Translations under genes and position numbers: made by a program
Assembly: GCF_000819565.1 (NCBI RefSeq)
Contig: NZ_CP004393.1
Span: 3,472,001 to 3,536,000 of the forward strand
Direction: 5' to 3'
DNA length: 64,000 nucleotides
Source of the DNA: Celeribacter indicus
GTDB lineage: Bacteria; Pseudomonadota; Alphaproteobacteria; Rhodobacterales; Rhodobacteraceae
Part shown: piece after piece, positions 16,989 through 25,648 of the stretch
Layout: each line of letters opens with the position of its first letter
How positions within the stretch are numbered: position 1 is the first letter of the stretch
The notes under the pieces: generated by a model
Seen by the model: only the letters and a program-made list of their open reading frames with translations
Databases searched by the model: none
What the model was told of the DNA's origin: nothing

Positions 16989-18059
16989 ATGGCAGACAGG
17001 ATGCGCAACGCCGGCGGTTCCGGCCCCGAAGACCTCTCCGCGCCGGGCTGGCGCGCGGAGCGGGACGCCGGGTTGCCGGTGCAGACGGTACCGGTCTACC
17101 GGGCGGAGGATTTCCGGGTGACAGGCGGCGTCAACCTCGGCGACGCGCTCAGCCATGCCGGCGAGATGGAGCTTGCCGATGTCTACCGCCTGCGCCGGCA
17201 GGCCCCGCGCCTGCGCCTCGCGCTCCGGGTCGGCGCCGAAGCCGTGCTCCGCATCGCCGCGGACAGCGAGGCCGGCACAGCGGGTGCGCCCCTGCATCTC
17301 GACTGCGTGGCGATCTTCATGGCCGGGTCCGGCGTCACCGTCGAAGTGCTCGTCCTCGTGGAGACCGATCCCGAGGGGCTGATCGAGGCCACCTATCTGC
17401 TGCCCTTCGCGCCGCTCCGGCCAGACACGGATTACGCGCTCGTCACCCTCGACCGCGAGACCGCCCGCACCCGGCTGGCGGAGATCGCCTCCGTCGCCTT
17501 CACCCGCGGCACGCGCATCACGCTGGCGAACGGGGCGCAGAAGCCGATCGAGGAGATCCGGGTCGGCGACCGCGTCCTCACCCGCGACCACGGCGCGCAG
17601 GAGGTGCGCTGGATCGGCCAGCAGACAATCCGCGCCACCGGCGCCTTCGCCCCGATCGTCATCCGCAAGGGTGCGCTCAACAACGAGCACGACCTGACCG
17701 TGTCGCCCAATCACCGCATCTTCATCTACCAGCGCCGGGACCATGTCCGCGCGGGCCGGGCCGAGGTGCTGGTCAAGGCGAAGCTGCTGGTCAACGGCAG
17801 TTCGGTGATCCAGTCCGAAGGCGGTTTCGTCGATTACTTCCAGATCCTCTTCGACAGCCACGAGATCATCTATGCCGAGGGCATCGCGGCCGAGAGCATG
17901 TTCGTGGACGGCCGGCTGACGCCCCATCTTCCGGCCGAGATCCGCGCCCGCCTCGACACCGGGCGGAGTGCGGAGATGCCGCGCGCCTTCGAGCTGCGCG
18001 ACGGGATGCTGGAGCCTTCGGTGGCGGCGGACCTGCTGCGGGCGGCCTCGGGCAGCTGA
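16989..18059 (+). CDS. Hint-domain protein
   Basis: 356-residue protein of unknown role. Residues ~1-165 form an N-terminal domain of beta-rich character without a family I recognise. From about residue 168 a Hedgehog/intein-type Hint domain follows: FTRGTRITLANGAQKPIEEI, GDRVLTRDHGAQEVRWIG, SPNHRIF and LVNGSSVIQ. The residue before FTRGT, where self-splicing Hints have the nucleophilic cysteine, is alanine, so autoprocessing is doubtful. ATG 16989 is preceded by GGGGGAC; 16965 is possible. Such proteins are common in Rhodobacterales, often as C-terminal modules of secreted proteins. Confidence 0.8.
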   Translation: MADRMRNAGGSGPEDLSAPGWRAERDAGLPVQTVPVYRAEDFRVTGGVNLGDALSHAGEMELADVYRLRRQAPRLRLALRVGAEAVLRIAADSEAGTAGAPLHLDCVAIFMAGSGVTVEVLVLVETDPEGLIEATYLLPFAPLRPDTDYALVTLDRETARTRLAEIASVAFTRGTRITLANGAQKPIEEIRVGDRVLTRDHGAQEVRWIGQQTIRATGAFAPIVIRKGALNNEHDLTVSPNHRIFIYQRRDHVRAGRAEVLVKAKLLVNGSSVIQSEGGFVDYFQILFDSHEIIYAEGIAAESMFVDGRLTPHLPAEIRARLDTGRSAEMPRAFELRDGMLEPSVAADLLRAASGS

Positions 18060-18077
18060 GTTTTTTTGCAGCAAAGG
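18058..18077 (+). repeat. Divergent copy of the 3'-end motif
   Basis: GAGTTTTTTTGCAGCAAAGG begins within the TGA stop of the Hint gene. It keeps the GAGT, the T-run, GCAGCAAA and the position at the stop codon, but lacks one CAG unit. Less certain than the other copies. Confidence 0.5.
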
Positions 18078-18104
18078 AAACAGGCGCGCGCGCGACGGCG
18101 CCGC

Positions 18105-18133
18105 TTGCCGTGCCCCCCGCCCGCGCGTATATG
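18105..18133 (+). promoter_or_regulatory. Promoter of prfC placed for a leaderless mRNA
   Basis: TTGCCG (18105-18110), a 17-bp spacer and TATATG (18128-18133) form a good sigma-70-like promoter. Seven bases separate the -10 from the prfC ATG at 18141, so transcription should start at or next to that A. No Shine-Dalgarno lies before the ATG. Confidence 0.6.
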
Positions 18134-18140
18134 AGCGCGC

Positions 18141-19748
18141 ATGTTGGATCGCTTGCATAACGCCCCCGAATTGCCGCCGGAGATCGCCCGTCGCCGGACC
18201 TTCGCCATCATCTCGCACCCGGACGCCGGGAAGACGACGCTGACGGAGAAGTTCCTGCTTCACGGCGGCGCGATCCAGATGGCCGGGCAGGTGCGCGCCA
18301 AGGGCGAGGCGCGGCGGACGCGGTCGGACTTCATGCAGATGGAGAAGGATCGCGGGATCTCCGTGTCGGCCTCGGCCATGTCCTTCGATTTCTCGGGCTA
18401 TCGTTTCAACCTCGTGGACACGCCCGGCCACTCGGATTTCTCCGAGGACACCTATCGCACGCTCACCGCGGTGGACGCGGCGATCATGGTGATCGACGGG
18501 GCGAAGGGGGTGGAGAGCCAGACGCGCAAGCTCTTCGAGGTCTGCCGCCTGCGCGACCTGCCGATCCTGACGTTTTGCAACAAGATGGACCGGGAGAGCC
18601 GCGACACGCTCGAGATCATCGACGAGATCCAGGAGAACCTTGCCATCGACGTGACGCCCGCGAGCTGGCCGATCGGGGTCGGGCGCGATTTCCTCGGGTG
18701 CTACGACGTGCTCAACGACCGGCTCGAGCTGATGGACCGCGCCGACCGCAACAAGGTCGCGGAGAGCATCAAGATCGAGGGGCTGGACGATCCGAAGCTT
18801 GCCGAGCATGTGCCCGCGCATCTGCTGGAACAGCTCAGGGAAGAGCTGGAAATGGCGCGCGAGCTGTTGCCGCCCTTCGACCGCCAGGCCTTCCTCGACG
18901 GCACGCTCACGCCGATCTGGTTCGGCTCCGCGATCAATTCCTTCGGGGTGAAGGAGCTGATGGACGGCATCGGCAAATACGGACCCGTGCCGCAGCCGCA
19001 GGCCGCCTCCCCGCGCCCGATCTCCGCCGACGAGACCAAGGTGATGGGCTTCGTCTTCAAGGTGCAGGCGAACATGGACCCGAAGCACCGCGACCGCGTC
19101 GCCTTCGTCCGCCTCGCGTCGGGGCATTTCAGGCGCGGCATGAAGCTTACCCATGTGCGCTCGAAAAAGCCGATGGCGATTTCGAACCCCGTCCTGTTTC
19201 TGGCCTCGGACCGGGAGCTTGCCGAGGAGGCCTGGGCCGGCGACATCATCGGCATTCCGAACCACGGGCAATTGCGCATCGGCGACACGCTCACCGAAGG
19301 CGAGGAGATCCGCGTGACCGGGATCCCGAGCTTTGCCCCCGAGCTTTTGCAGGGCGTGCGCGCGGGCGATCCGATGAAGGCCAAGCACCTCGAGAAGGCG
19401 CTGATGCAATTCGCCGAGGAAGGCGCCGCGAAGGTGTTCAAGCCGGCCATCGGCTCCGGCTTCATCGTCGGCGTGGTGGGGGCGCTCCAGTTCGAGGTGC
19501 TCGCCTCGCGCATCGAGCTCGAATACGGGCTTCCCGTGCGCTTCGACGCCTCGCAGTTCACCTCCGCGCGCTGGGTGACGGGACCGAAGGCGGAGATGGA
19601 CAAGTTCATCAACGCCAACAAGCAGCATATCTCCTACGACCATGACGGCGACCCGGTGTTCCTGACGCGCCTGCAATGGGACATCGACCGGATCGAACGC
19701 GACTATCCGGCGCTGAAACTGTCGGCGACGAAGGAAATGATGGTCTGA
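18141..19748 (+). CDS. prfC: Peptide chain release factor 3
   Basis: Translational GTPase RF3, which recycles RF1 and RF2 from the ribosome after termination. 535 residues with G1 SHPDAGKTT (residues 25-33), G2/switch region around DRGISVSASA, G3 DTPGH, G4 NKMD, then domains II and III including GVVGALQFEVLASRIELEYG. The length matches the family. It stands alone between the Hint gene and the exoD-like gene. The promoter sits so close to the ATG that a leaderless mRNA is expected (see the promoter entry). Confidence 0.97.
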   Translation: MLDRLHNAPELPPEIARRRTFAIISHPDAGKTTLTEKFLLHGGAIQMAGQVRAKGEARRTRSDFMQMEKDRGISVSASAMSFDFSGYRFNLVDTPGHSDFSEDTYRTLTAVDAAIMVIDGAKGVESQTRKLFEVCRLRDLPILTFCNKMDRESRDTLEIIDEIQENLAIDVTPASWPIGVGRDFLGCYDVLNDRLELMDRADRNKVAESIKIEGLDDPKLAEHVPAHLLEQLREELEMARELLPPFDRQAFLDGTLTPIWFGSAINSFGVKELMDGIGKYGPVPQPQAASPRPISADETKVMGFVFKVQANMDPKHRDRVAFVRLASGHFRRGMKLTHVRSKKPMAISNPVLFLASDRELAEEAWAGDIIGIPNHGQLRIGDTLTEGEEIRVTGIPSFAPELLQGVRAGDPMKAKHLEKALMQFAEEGAAKVFKPAIGSGFIVGVVGALQFEVLASRIELEYGLPVRFDASQFTSARWVTGPKAEMDKFINANKQHISYDHDGDPVFLTRLQWDIDRIERDYPALKLSATKEMMV

Positions 19749-19807
19749 GCTCCGAAAGATCGGAACCTTTTCCCGCCCGGCGTGTCTGGTCTGGGAAAGG
19801 AGGGCTC

Positions 19808-20395
19808 ATGCCACAGGATGACGACAATCTCACCGGCGTCTTCGCCGATCTCGAGGAGATCAGCGAGGATCGCGACAAAGTCTCTCTCGGCCATGTCCTC
19901 GAGACCATCGAATCGCGCGGCGTCGGGCCGCTCTATGTGCTCACGGGGGCGGTGGTCCTGCTGATCGGCTCCATCCCCGGACTGCCGGCGGTGGCGGGCA
20001 TATTGCTCGTCCTCGTCTCGGTCCAGATGGTGCGCAGTTCGCGCGGGATCTGGCTGCCGCGGCCGATCGCCCGGCTGAAATTGCCAGCTGACAATCTCGA
20101 CCTCGTGAGCGACCGGGCGCGCAGGGCGGCGGTGCGCATCGCCCCCTTCGTGCGCGAGCGGCTGACCTTCATGATCGAGGGGGTGTTCCAGCGATCGCTC
20201 ATCGCGCTCATCACCGCCATCTTCGGCGTCGCGCTCGTCGTCATCGGCTTCATACCGGGGCTGCCCCCCGCCCTTTCCGTGCCGCTCATCGTGCTCGGCA
20301 TCGGCATGAGCGGCAATGACGGGGCGTGGATCCTCGCCGCGGTCGTGCTGCTGGCGCCGGTGGCCTATATCCTGGTCACGCGCTTCGTGCTCTGA
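19808..20395 (+). CDS. ExoD family membrane protein
   Basis: 195-residue membrane protein of the exopolysaccharide synthesis ExoD family. A soluble N-terminus of about 40 residues is followed by IGSIPGLPAVAGILLVLVSVQM and a second, related half with IGFIPGLPPALSVPLIVLG; the twin IPGLP motifs indicate an internal duplication. Three to four membrane spans. ExoD affects exopolysaccharide and nodulation in rhizobia, but the activity is not known. AAGGAGGG precedes the ATG at 19808, which decides the start over longer upstream frames. Confidence 0.85.
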   Translation: MPQDDDNLTGVFADLEEISEDRDKVSLGHVLETIESRGVGPLYVLTGAVVLLIGSIPGLPAVAGILLVLVSVQMVRSSRGIWLPRPIARLKLPADNLDLVSDRARRAAVRIAPFVRERLTFMIEGVFQRSLIALITAIFGVALVVIGFIPGLPPALSVPLIVLGIGMSGNDGAWILAAVVLLAPVAYILVTRFVL

Positions 20396-20497
20396 CCCGG
20401 CGGCGCGCCGGCGGTCCGCAATTTTCCGCCTTGCGGCGAGAAAAGGGATATTCAGCGCGTGCAGGATGGGTAAGATGGCGCCGAACCAAACACCACC

Positions 20498-20947
20498 ATG
20501 GGTTATGCAATGTCGCTCGTCAGCCGCACCGCGCTCGCCGCAGGTCTCTGCACCACCGCCACCGCCACCTTCGCGGAGGCGCCGGGCTGGGAGTTGCTCA
20601 AGGGGATCTCCATCGAGGAGATCGTCACCGAGACGAGCTATGAGGTGCGCAAGGGCTTTCCCGACCGCCTGAAGAACGGTGTGGAGGGGATGGAGCTGAC
20701 GGGCTATGCCGTCCCGCTCACCCCCGGCGCGGAGGTGCGCGAGCTGATCCTCGTCTCCGACATGGGCCTTTGCCCCTTCTGCGGCAGCGCCGATCACGGC
20801 GCCTCGGTGCAGGTCAACCTCGACCAGCCGATCGTCGGGCTCGAGGAGGGGGCGCGCGTGACGCTGCGCGGCGACATGAAACCGGTGCTCGACCCGGAGA
20901 CCTGGCAGGCCGCCGTGCTCGAGAACGCGGTGCTCGTCGCCTCCTGA
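20498..20947 (+). CDS. Small exported protein with a CPFCG motif, unknown function
   Basis: 149 residues with a signal peptide (cleavage likely after ATATFA, about residue 26) and a mature domain predicted to be mostly beta strand, with LTGYAVPLTPGAEVRELILVSD followed by MGLCPFCG and LRGDMKPVLDPETW. The pattern recalls DUF3299-like small periplasmic proteins, in which a short strand domain precedes a cysteine loop; CPFCG could bind metal or be redox active. I do not assign a function. Neither ATG 20498 nor 20510 has a clear ribosome site. It converges on osmC with a strong hairpin between. Confidence 0.7.
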   Translation: MGYAMSLVSRTALAAGLCTTATATFAEAPGWELLKGISIEEIVTETSYEVRKGFPDRLKNGVEGMELTGYAVPLTPGAEVRELILVSDMGLCPFCGSADHGASVQVNLDQPIVGLEEGARVTLRGDMKPVLDPETWQAAVLENAVLVAS

Positions 20948-20967
20948 ACCTGCCTTTTTCGAACGAA

Positions 20968-20997
20968 AACGCCGGCTTCCATGCAGAAACCGGCGTT
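20968..20997. terminator. Bidirectional terminator between convergent genes
   Basis: AACGCCGG (20968-20975) and CCGGCGTT (20990-20997) form a perfect 8-bp stem around a 14-base loop. T-rich DNA flanks both sides (ATTCTTTCC to the right; CTTTTTCG, upstream on the left), as expected for a terminator serving the small exported protein gene and osmC. Confidence 0.7.
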
Positions 20998-21018
20998 ATT
21001 CTTTCCCTTTTCGAACCT

Positions 21019-21438
21019 TCAGGCGATCTGGAGGTCCATCGTGATCTCGCAATTGAGGAGCTGGGACACCGGGCATCCCGTCTCTGCCTTCTTCGCGGCG
21101 GCCTCGATCGTCCCGCGGTCGCCCTCCGCGCGGATCGTCACGTCGAGATGGGCTTTCACGATCTTCGGCCCGCCCTCCGTCGACAGGTGGATGGTGGAGC
21201 GCGTCTCGACGCTCTCCGGCACGATGCCGTCCTGGCCGAGGATGTTGGACAGCGCCATGGAGAAACATCCGGCATGGGCGGCCCCGATCAGCTCCTCGGG
21301 ATTGCTGCCCCGGCCCTCCTCGAAACGGGTGTTGAATCCGTAGGGCTGATCCTCCAGCGCACCGCTCTGTGTCGAGAGCGTGCCGCGGCCGTCCTTCAGC
21401 CCGCCGCTCCATTTCGCGGATCCGTATTTCCTGATCAT
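21019..21438 (-). CDS. osmC: OsmC family peroxiredoxin-like protein
   Basis: 139-residue OsmC/Ohr-fold protein that reduces organic hydroperoxides using two cysteines. The peroxidatic cysteine lies in AAHAGCFSMAL and the resolving cysteine in ETGCPVSQLL; the conserved GSNPEELIGAAHA helix start is also present. The N-terminal SAKWSGGLKDGRG favours the OsmC rather than the Ohr branch. AAAGGAGA precedes the start ATG at 21438; an extended frame to 21699 is not supported. It is transcribed divergently from the DEAD-box helicase gene. Confidence 0.9.
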   Translation of the reverse strand: MIRKYGSAKWSGGLKDGRGTLSTQSGALEDQPYGFNTRFEEGRGSNPEELIGAAHAGCFSMALSNILGQDGIVPESVETRSTIHLSTEGGPKIVKAHLDVTIRAEGDRGTIEAAAKKAETGCPVSQLLNCEITMDLQIA

Positions 21439-21527
21439 CGCATGTCTCCTTTCGCTGCAAAAGCCCGTCGAACGGACAACGCACGGCGCCCTCGCGACGT
21501 TCCACGGCAGCCGGCGGGCAGCTATTC

Positions 21528-21556
21528 TTGACCTTTTCGCGATTGCGGCGTATGAC
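21528..21556 (+). promoter_or_regulatory. Promoter of the DEAD-box helicase gene
   Basis: TTGACC (21528-21533), a 17-bp spacer and TATGAC (21551-21556) make one of the best sigma-70 matches in the window. Transcription would start near 21563, leaving a leader of about 84 bases before the TTG start codon, long enough to hold regulatory structure. Confidence 0.6.
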
Positions 21557-21646
21557 GCGGGGCAACAAGCGTTCCGGCAATATGGCCGGACGGGCCGCAC
21601 GGGATTTCGCGGCCGTTTCACCGCCGCACATCTCGAAAGGCACAGT

Positions 21647-23077
21647 TTGACCAAGTTCACCGATCTCAATCTCGATCCCAAGGTTCTCAAGGCCGTCACC
21701 GACGCGGGCTATGAGACCCCCACCCCCATCCAGGCGGGGGCCATTCCGCCCGCCCTCCAGGGCCGCGACGTGCTGGGCATCGCCCAGACCGGCACCGGCA
21801 AGACCGCCTCCTTCGTCCTGCCGATGATCACGCTGCTGGGCCGGGGCCGCGCGCGGGCGCGGATGCCGCGCTCGCTCGTGCTCGCGCCGACGCGGGAACT
21901 CGCGGCGCAGGTGGCCGAGAATTTCGACCAATACACCAAATACATGAAGCTGACGAAGGCGCTGCTGATCGGCGGCGTGTCGTTCAAGGAGCAGGAACAG
22001 CTCATCGACCGGGGCGTGGACGTGCTGATCGCGACGCCCGGCCGGCTGCTCGACCATTTCGAGCGCGGCAAGCTCCTGCTCACCGGCGTGCAGATCATGG
22101 TGGTGGACGAGGCGGACCGGATGCTCGACATGGGCTTCATCCCCGATATCGAACGCATCTTCTCGCTCACGCCCTTCACCCGCCAGACCCTGTTCTTCTC
22201 GGCCACGATGGCGCCGGAGATCGAGCGGATCACCAACACCTTCCTCTCGGCCCCCGAGAAGGTGGAGGTGGCGCGCCAGGCGACCGCCTCCGAACGGATC
22301 GAACAGCATGTGGTGATGTTCAAGGGCTCGCGCCGCGACCGCGCCGCCTCCGAGAAGCGCGCGCTCCTGCGGGCGCTGATCGACGCGGAGGGCGACAAGC
22401 TCCGCAACGGGATCATCTTTTGCAACCGCAAGACGGATGTGGATATCGTCGCGAAATCGCTCGCGAAATACGGCTATGACGCGGCGCCCATCCATGGCGA
22501 CCTCGACCAGAGCAAGCGCAATGCGACGCTCGAGGACTTCCGCGAGGGCCGGCTGAAGATCCTCGTGGCCTCCGATGTGGCGGCGCGCGGGCTCGACGTG
22601 CCCTCCGTGACCCATGTGTTCAACTTCGACGTGCCGAGCCATGCCGAGGATTACGTGCACCGGATCGGCCGCACCGGGCGCGCGGGCCGCGATGGCAAGG
22701 CGATCATGATCTGCGAGCCGCGCGACGAAAAGAATTTCGTCGATGTCGAAAGGCTGATCGACAAGGAAATCCCGCGCCTCGAGAACCCGCTCGGGACCGC
22801 GCCCTCGGACGCGCCCGCCGCCGAGGAGGAGAGCGCCGAGAAGCCCAAGCGCAGCCGGACGCGCAAGCGCAAGACCGACAGGCCGGAGGCGGAGGCCGAG
22901 GCCCCTGCCCCGCGCGCCGAGGCGAAGGACGAGCCGAAAGCCGCGCCGAAATCGTCGGAGAGCAGGTCGCGCAGCGGCGGGCGCGGACGCCGCGACGACG
23001 ACGGCAAGGTCGTGGGCCTCGGCGATCACCTGCCGAGCTTCATCGCGCTGAGCTTTGCCGAGCGCATGACGGGCTGA
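21647..23077 (+). CDS. DEAD-box ATP-dependent RNA helicase (RhlE-like)
   Basis: RNA helicase of 476 residues if started at TTG 21647, which has AAAGG seven bases upstream and gives the standard N-terminus TKFTDLNLDPKVLKAV. Motifs are all present: Q motif TPIQ, AQTGTGKT, PTRELA, TPGR, VDEADRMLDMGF (DEAD box), SATM, and HRIGRTGRAGR. The C-terminal 110 residues are a basic, Arg/Lys/Glu-rich tail for RNA binding or degradosome contacts. The frame remains open upstream to 21380 but without coding character. RhlE is the nearest well-known relative; CsdA-like function is possible. Confidence 0.9.
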   Translation: MTKFTDLNLDPKVLKAVTDAGYETPTPIQAGAIPPALQGRDVLGIAQTGTGKTASFVLPMITLLGRGRARARMPRSLVLAPTRELAAQVAENFDQYTKYMKLTKALLIGGVSFKEQEQLIDRGVDVLIATPGRLLDHFERGKLLLTGVQIMVVDEADRMLDMGFIPDIERIFSLTPFTRQTLFFSATMAPEIERITNTFLSAPEKVEVARQATASERIEQHVVMFKGSRRDRAASEKRALLRALIDAEGDKLRNGIIFCNRKTDVDIVAKSLAKYGYDAAPIHGDLDQSKRNATLEDFREGRLKILVASDVAARGLDVPSVTHVFNFDVPSHAEDYVHRIGRTGRAGRDGKAIMICEPRDEKNFVDVERLIDKEIPRLENPLGTAPSDAPAAEEESAEKPKRSRTRKRKTDRPEAEAEAPAPRAEAKDEPKAAPKSSESRSRSGGRGRRDDDGKVVGLGDHLPSFIALSFAERMTG

Positions 23078-23132
23078 TCCCCGGCGCGGCTGCCGGGACA
23101 GGCGGCCGGATATACAGTCAGGCAGACAGACG

Positions 23133-23156
23133 AAACCCGCGCTCCCGCGCGGGTTT
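23133..23156 (+). terminator. Rho-independent terminator after the helicase gene
   Basis: AAACCCGCGC (23133-23142) pairs perfectly with GCGCGGGTTT (23147-23156) across a TCCC loop, followed by TTCCTTT. It also faces rnj, whose coding region ends at 23211 on the other strand, and may serve both. Confidence 0.8.
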
Positions 23157-23210
23157 TCCTTTGGTGCCGGTCTTCGGTTTCGGCCGGGGGGCGGCGCGCC
23201 GCCCCTCGCC

Positions 23211-24872
23211 TCAGCTCGACAGGCGCGAGATCACGATCTGCACCTCGGGCTTCTTGCCCACCTCGTCCTGCACCGTCTTGCGGATGATGCGGCGCATCTC
23301 CTCCTCGAGCCTGTCCTCGTCGGAGAGCGTCTTTTTCCCCGCCCGCATCAGGAACTGGTTCACATCCTCCTCGAGCACATCGACCAGCGGCGCGCGCGAC
23401 AGGCCCGCCTCGGGAAGCCCGCGCAGCTCGCACCAGCAATCGCCCAGCGGCTCGTCGTCCTCGATGATCACGGTCGCGACCACGAGCCCGTTCATCGACA
23501 TCCGCACCCGGTCGCGCACGATCCCGTCGAGCGCGCCGATCTGCACCGAACCGTCGAGATAGGTGCGTCCGGTCTCGACATATTCGCTGACGCGCGGCGC
23601 CTCTCCCGCCAGGTCGACGCCCACGCCGTTGGGCGCCACGATGGCGCGGAACCCGCCCTCCGCGGCGAGCTTGGCATGTTCGCGCAGGTGGCGGTGCTCG
23701 CCGTGCATCGGCACCACGACATCCGGCCTGACGATCTCGTGCAGCAGCGCGAGGTCGGGCCGGTTCGCATGGCCGGAGACATGGTATTCGTCGCGGCCGG
23801 TGATCGTGTCGACGCCCATCTCCGAGAAATTGTTGAGGATGCGGGCGACGGAGATCTCGTTGCCGGGGATCGTCTTCGAGGAGAAGATCACCGTGTCTCC
23901 CTCCGCGAGCTTCAGCCCGAGATACTTGCCGCGCGAGAGCTGCGCCGTGGCGGCGCGGTGTTCGCCCTGCGATCCGGTGGTGAGCAGCATGAGGTTCTCA
24001 TGCGGGATGTCCGCGGCGTTCTCGGGCGCCACCGTCTTCGGGAAATCGTTGATGATGCCCGTCTCGATCGCCGCCGTGATCATGCGCCGCATCGCCCGGC
24101 CGAGCAGGACGACGGAGCGCCCGGCCTTCGTCCCCGCTTCCGCGAGCGTGCGCACCCGCGCGATATTGGAGGCGAAGGTCGTGGCCGCCACCAGCCCGTC
24201 GAGCGAGGCGACGAGTTCGGTGATCGGGCCGACCACCTCGGATTCCGAGCGGCCGGGATGGGGCGAGAAGACATTGGTGGAGTCGCAGACCAGGGCCTTC
24301 ACGCCCTGCGCGGAGACGCTTTCCCACAGCTCGCGGTCGAACGGCTCGCCCACCACGGGGTTTTCGTCGAGCTTGAAGTCGCCGGTGTGGATCACCCGCC
24401 CCGCCGGGCTGTCGATCACCAGCGCGGAGCTTTCGGGGATCGAATGCGACACCGGCAGGAACCCGACGGTGAAGGGCCCCGCCGCGACCGTCTCCGGCCA
24501 GGCGGCGACGGTCCTGATCTGCAACTCGTCATGGCCGTGCTCCTCGAACTTCAGCCGCGCGATATGGGCGGTGAAGGCGCGCGCATAGATCGGCGCGTCG
24601 AGCCGGGGCCAGAGATGGCCGACGGCCCCCACATGGTCCTCGTGGGCATGGGTGATGAAGATCGCGTCGATCCGGTCCTTCCGCTCCTCGAGCCACTGGA
24701 CGTCGGCGAAGATCAGGTCGACCCCCGGCGTGCCGTCCATGGAGGGGAAGGTCACGCCGAGATCGACGACGACGAACCGCTCCTGGCCAACCGGGCCGTA
24801 GCCGTAGGCGTAGCAGTTCATGCCGATCTCGCCGGCGCCCCCGAGAGGCAGGTAGAGAAGACGATCGCTCAT
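23211..24872 (-). CDS. rnj: Ribonuclease J
   Basis: Metallo-beta-lactamase/beta-CASP nuclease with 5'-3' exonuclease and endonuclease activity in RNA turnover; alphaproteobacteria use it beside RNase E. 553 residues: metal motif THAHEDHVGA, the second-site HTGDFKLDENP, beta-CASP part with TTGSQGEHRAA, and GHANRPDL, followed by the RNase J C-terminal domain. The length is normal. It is the last gene of the long nuo-birA-coaX string; its ATG overlaps the coaX stop by 4 bp. The C-terminus faces a terminator. Confidence 0.96.
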   Translation of the reverse strand: MSDRLLYLPLGGAGEIGMNCYAYGYGPVGQERFVVVDLGVTFPSMDGTPGVDLIFADVQWLEERKDRIDAIFITHAHEDHVGAVGHLWPRLDAPIYARAFTAHIARLKFEEHGHDELQIRTVAAWPETVAAGPFTVGFLPVSHSIPESSALVIDSPAGRVIHTGDFKLDENPVVGEPFDRELWESVSAQGVKALVCDSTNVFSPHPGRSESEVVGPITELVASLDGLVAATTFASNIARVRTLAEAGTKAGRSVVLLGRAMRRMITAAIETGIINDFPKTVAPENAADIPHENLMLLTTGSQGEHRAATAQLSRGKYLGLKLAEGDTVIFSSKTIPGNEISVARILNNFSEMGVDTITGRDEYHVSGHANRPDLALLHEIVRPDVVVPMHGEHRHLREHAKLAAEGGFRAIVAPNGVGVDLAGEAPRVSEYVETGRTYLDGSVQIGALDGIVRDRVRMSMNGLVVATVIIEDDEPLGDCWCELRGLPEAGLSRAPLVDVLEEDVNQFLMRAGKKTLSDEDRLEEEMRRIIRKTVQDEVGKKPEVQIVISRLSS

Positions 24873-25648
24873 AGGTTACCCTGTTCCTTGTTATACTGGT
24901 GGATGACCACGAGGCCATGAATGGTCAGAAACTCGTCGAAGGCATCAAAGAGTTTGTGACCCTGATTGAAGAGAGGGGCAAGCCCCCCGGTCGCGATCAC
25001 CCGCATCGGGCGGCCGTATTCCGCCTTGATCCGGTTGCAGGTTTCGCGCACGAGGCCGACATAGCCCCAGAAGACGCCGGATTGCATGCAGGCGACCGTA
25101 TTCGTCCCGATCACCTTCTCGGGCATGGTCACGTCGACATGCGGCAGGGCGGCGGCGGCGTGGTGCAGCCCCTCGAGCGAGGTGTTGACCCCCGGCGAGA
25201 TCACCCCCCCTACATAGGCCCCGTCCCCGGCCACCACGTCGAAGGTCGTCGCGGTGCCGAAATCGACGACGATGAGGTCGCCGCCATAGCGGTCGAAGGC
25301 GCCCGCGGAATTGACGAGGCGGTCGGGGCCGACCGTCGTGCCGACATCCACCCGCGGCACATGGGGCAGCAGGCATTCGGGCTTGCCGACGACGAGCGGG
25401 CGGCAGTCGAAATAGCGGTTGGCGAGGACGCGCAGGTTGAACACCACGCGCGGCACGGTCGAGGAGACGATGACCTCGGTGATCTCCGCCTCGATCCGGC
25501 GCACGTTCATGAGGGTGGAGAGCCAGACGTAATACTGGTCCGCCGTGCGCTGGTGTTCGGTCGAGGTGCGCCAGGTGGCGACGATCTCGGACCCGTTCCA
25601 GATGGAGAAGACGGTGTTGGTGTTCCCGGTGTCGATACAGAGCAGCAT
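24869..25648 (-). CDS. coaX: Type III pantothenate kinase
   Basis: Phosphorylates pantothenate in the first step of coenzyme A synthesis. 259 residues with the ASKHA phosphate motif LLCIDTGNTNTVFSIW (residues 3-18), GPDRLVNS, VVDFGTATTFDVV and GGVISPG. The family needs a monovalent cation and is not feedback-inhibited by CoA. The ATG at 25648 shares a base with the birA stop, and its own stop overlaps the rnj start. The birA-coaX-rnj order downstream of nuoN is known from related genomes. Confidence 0.95.
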   Translation of the reverse strand: MLLCIDTGNTNTVFSIWNGSEIVATWRTSTEHQRTADQYYVWLSTLMNVRRIEAEITEVIVSSTVPRVVFNLRVLANRYFDCRPLVVGKPECLLPHVPRVDVGTTVGPDRLVNSAGAFDRYGGDLIVVDFGTATTFDVVAGDGAYVGGVISPGVNTSLEGLHHAAAALPHVDVTMPEKVIGTNTVACMQSGVFWGYVGLVRETCNRIKAEYGRPMRVIATGGLAPLFNQGHKLFDAFDEFLTIHGLVVIHQYNKEQGNL

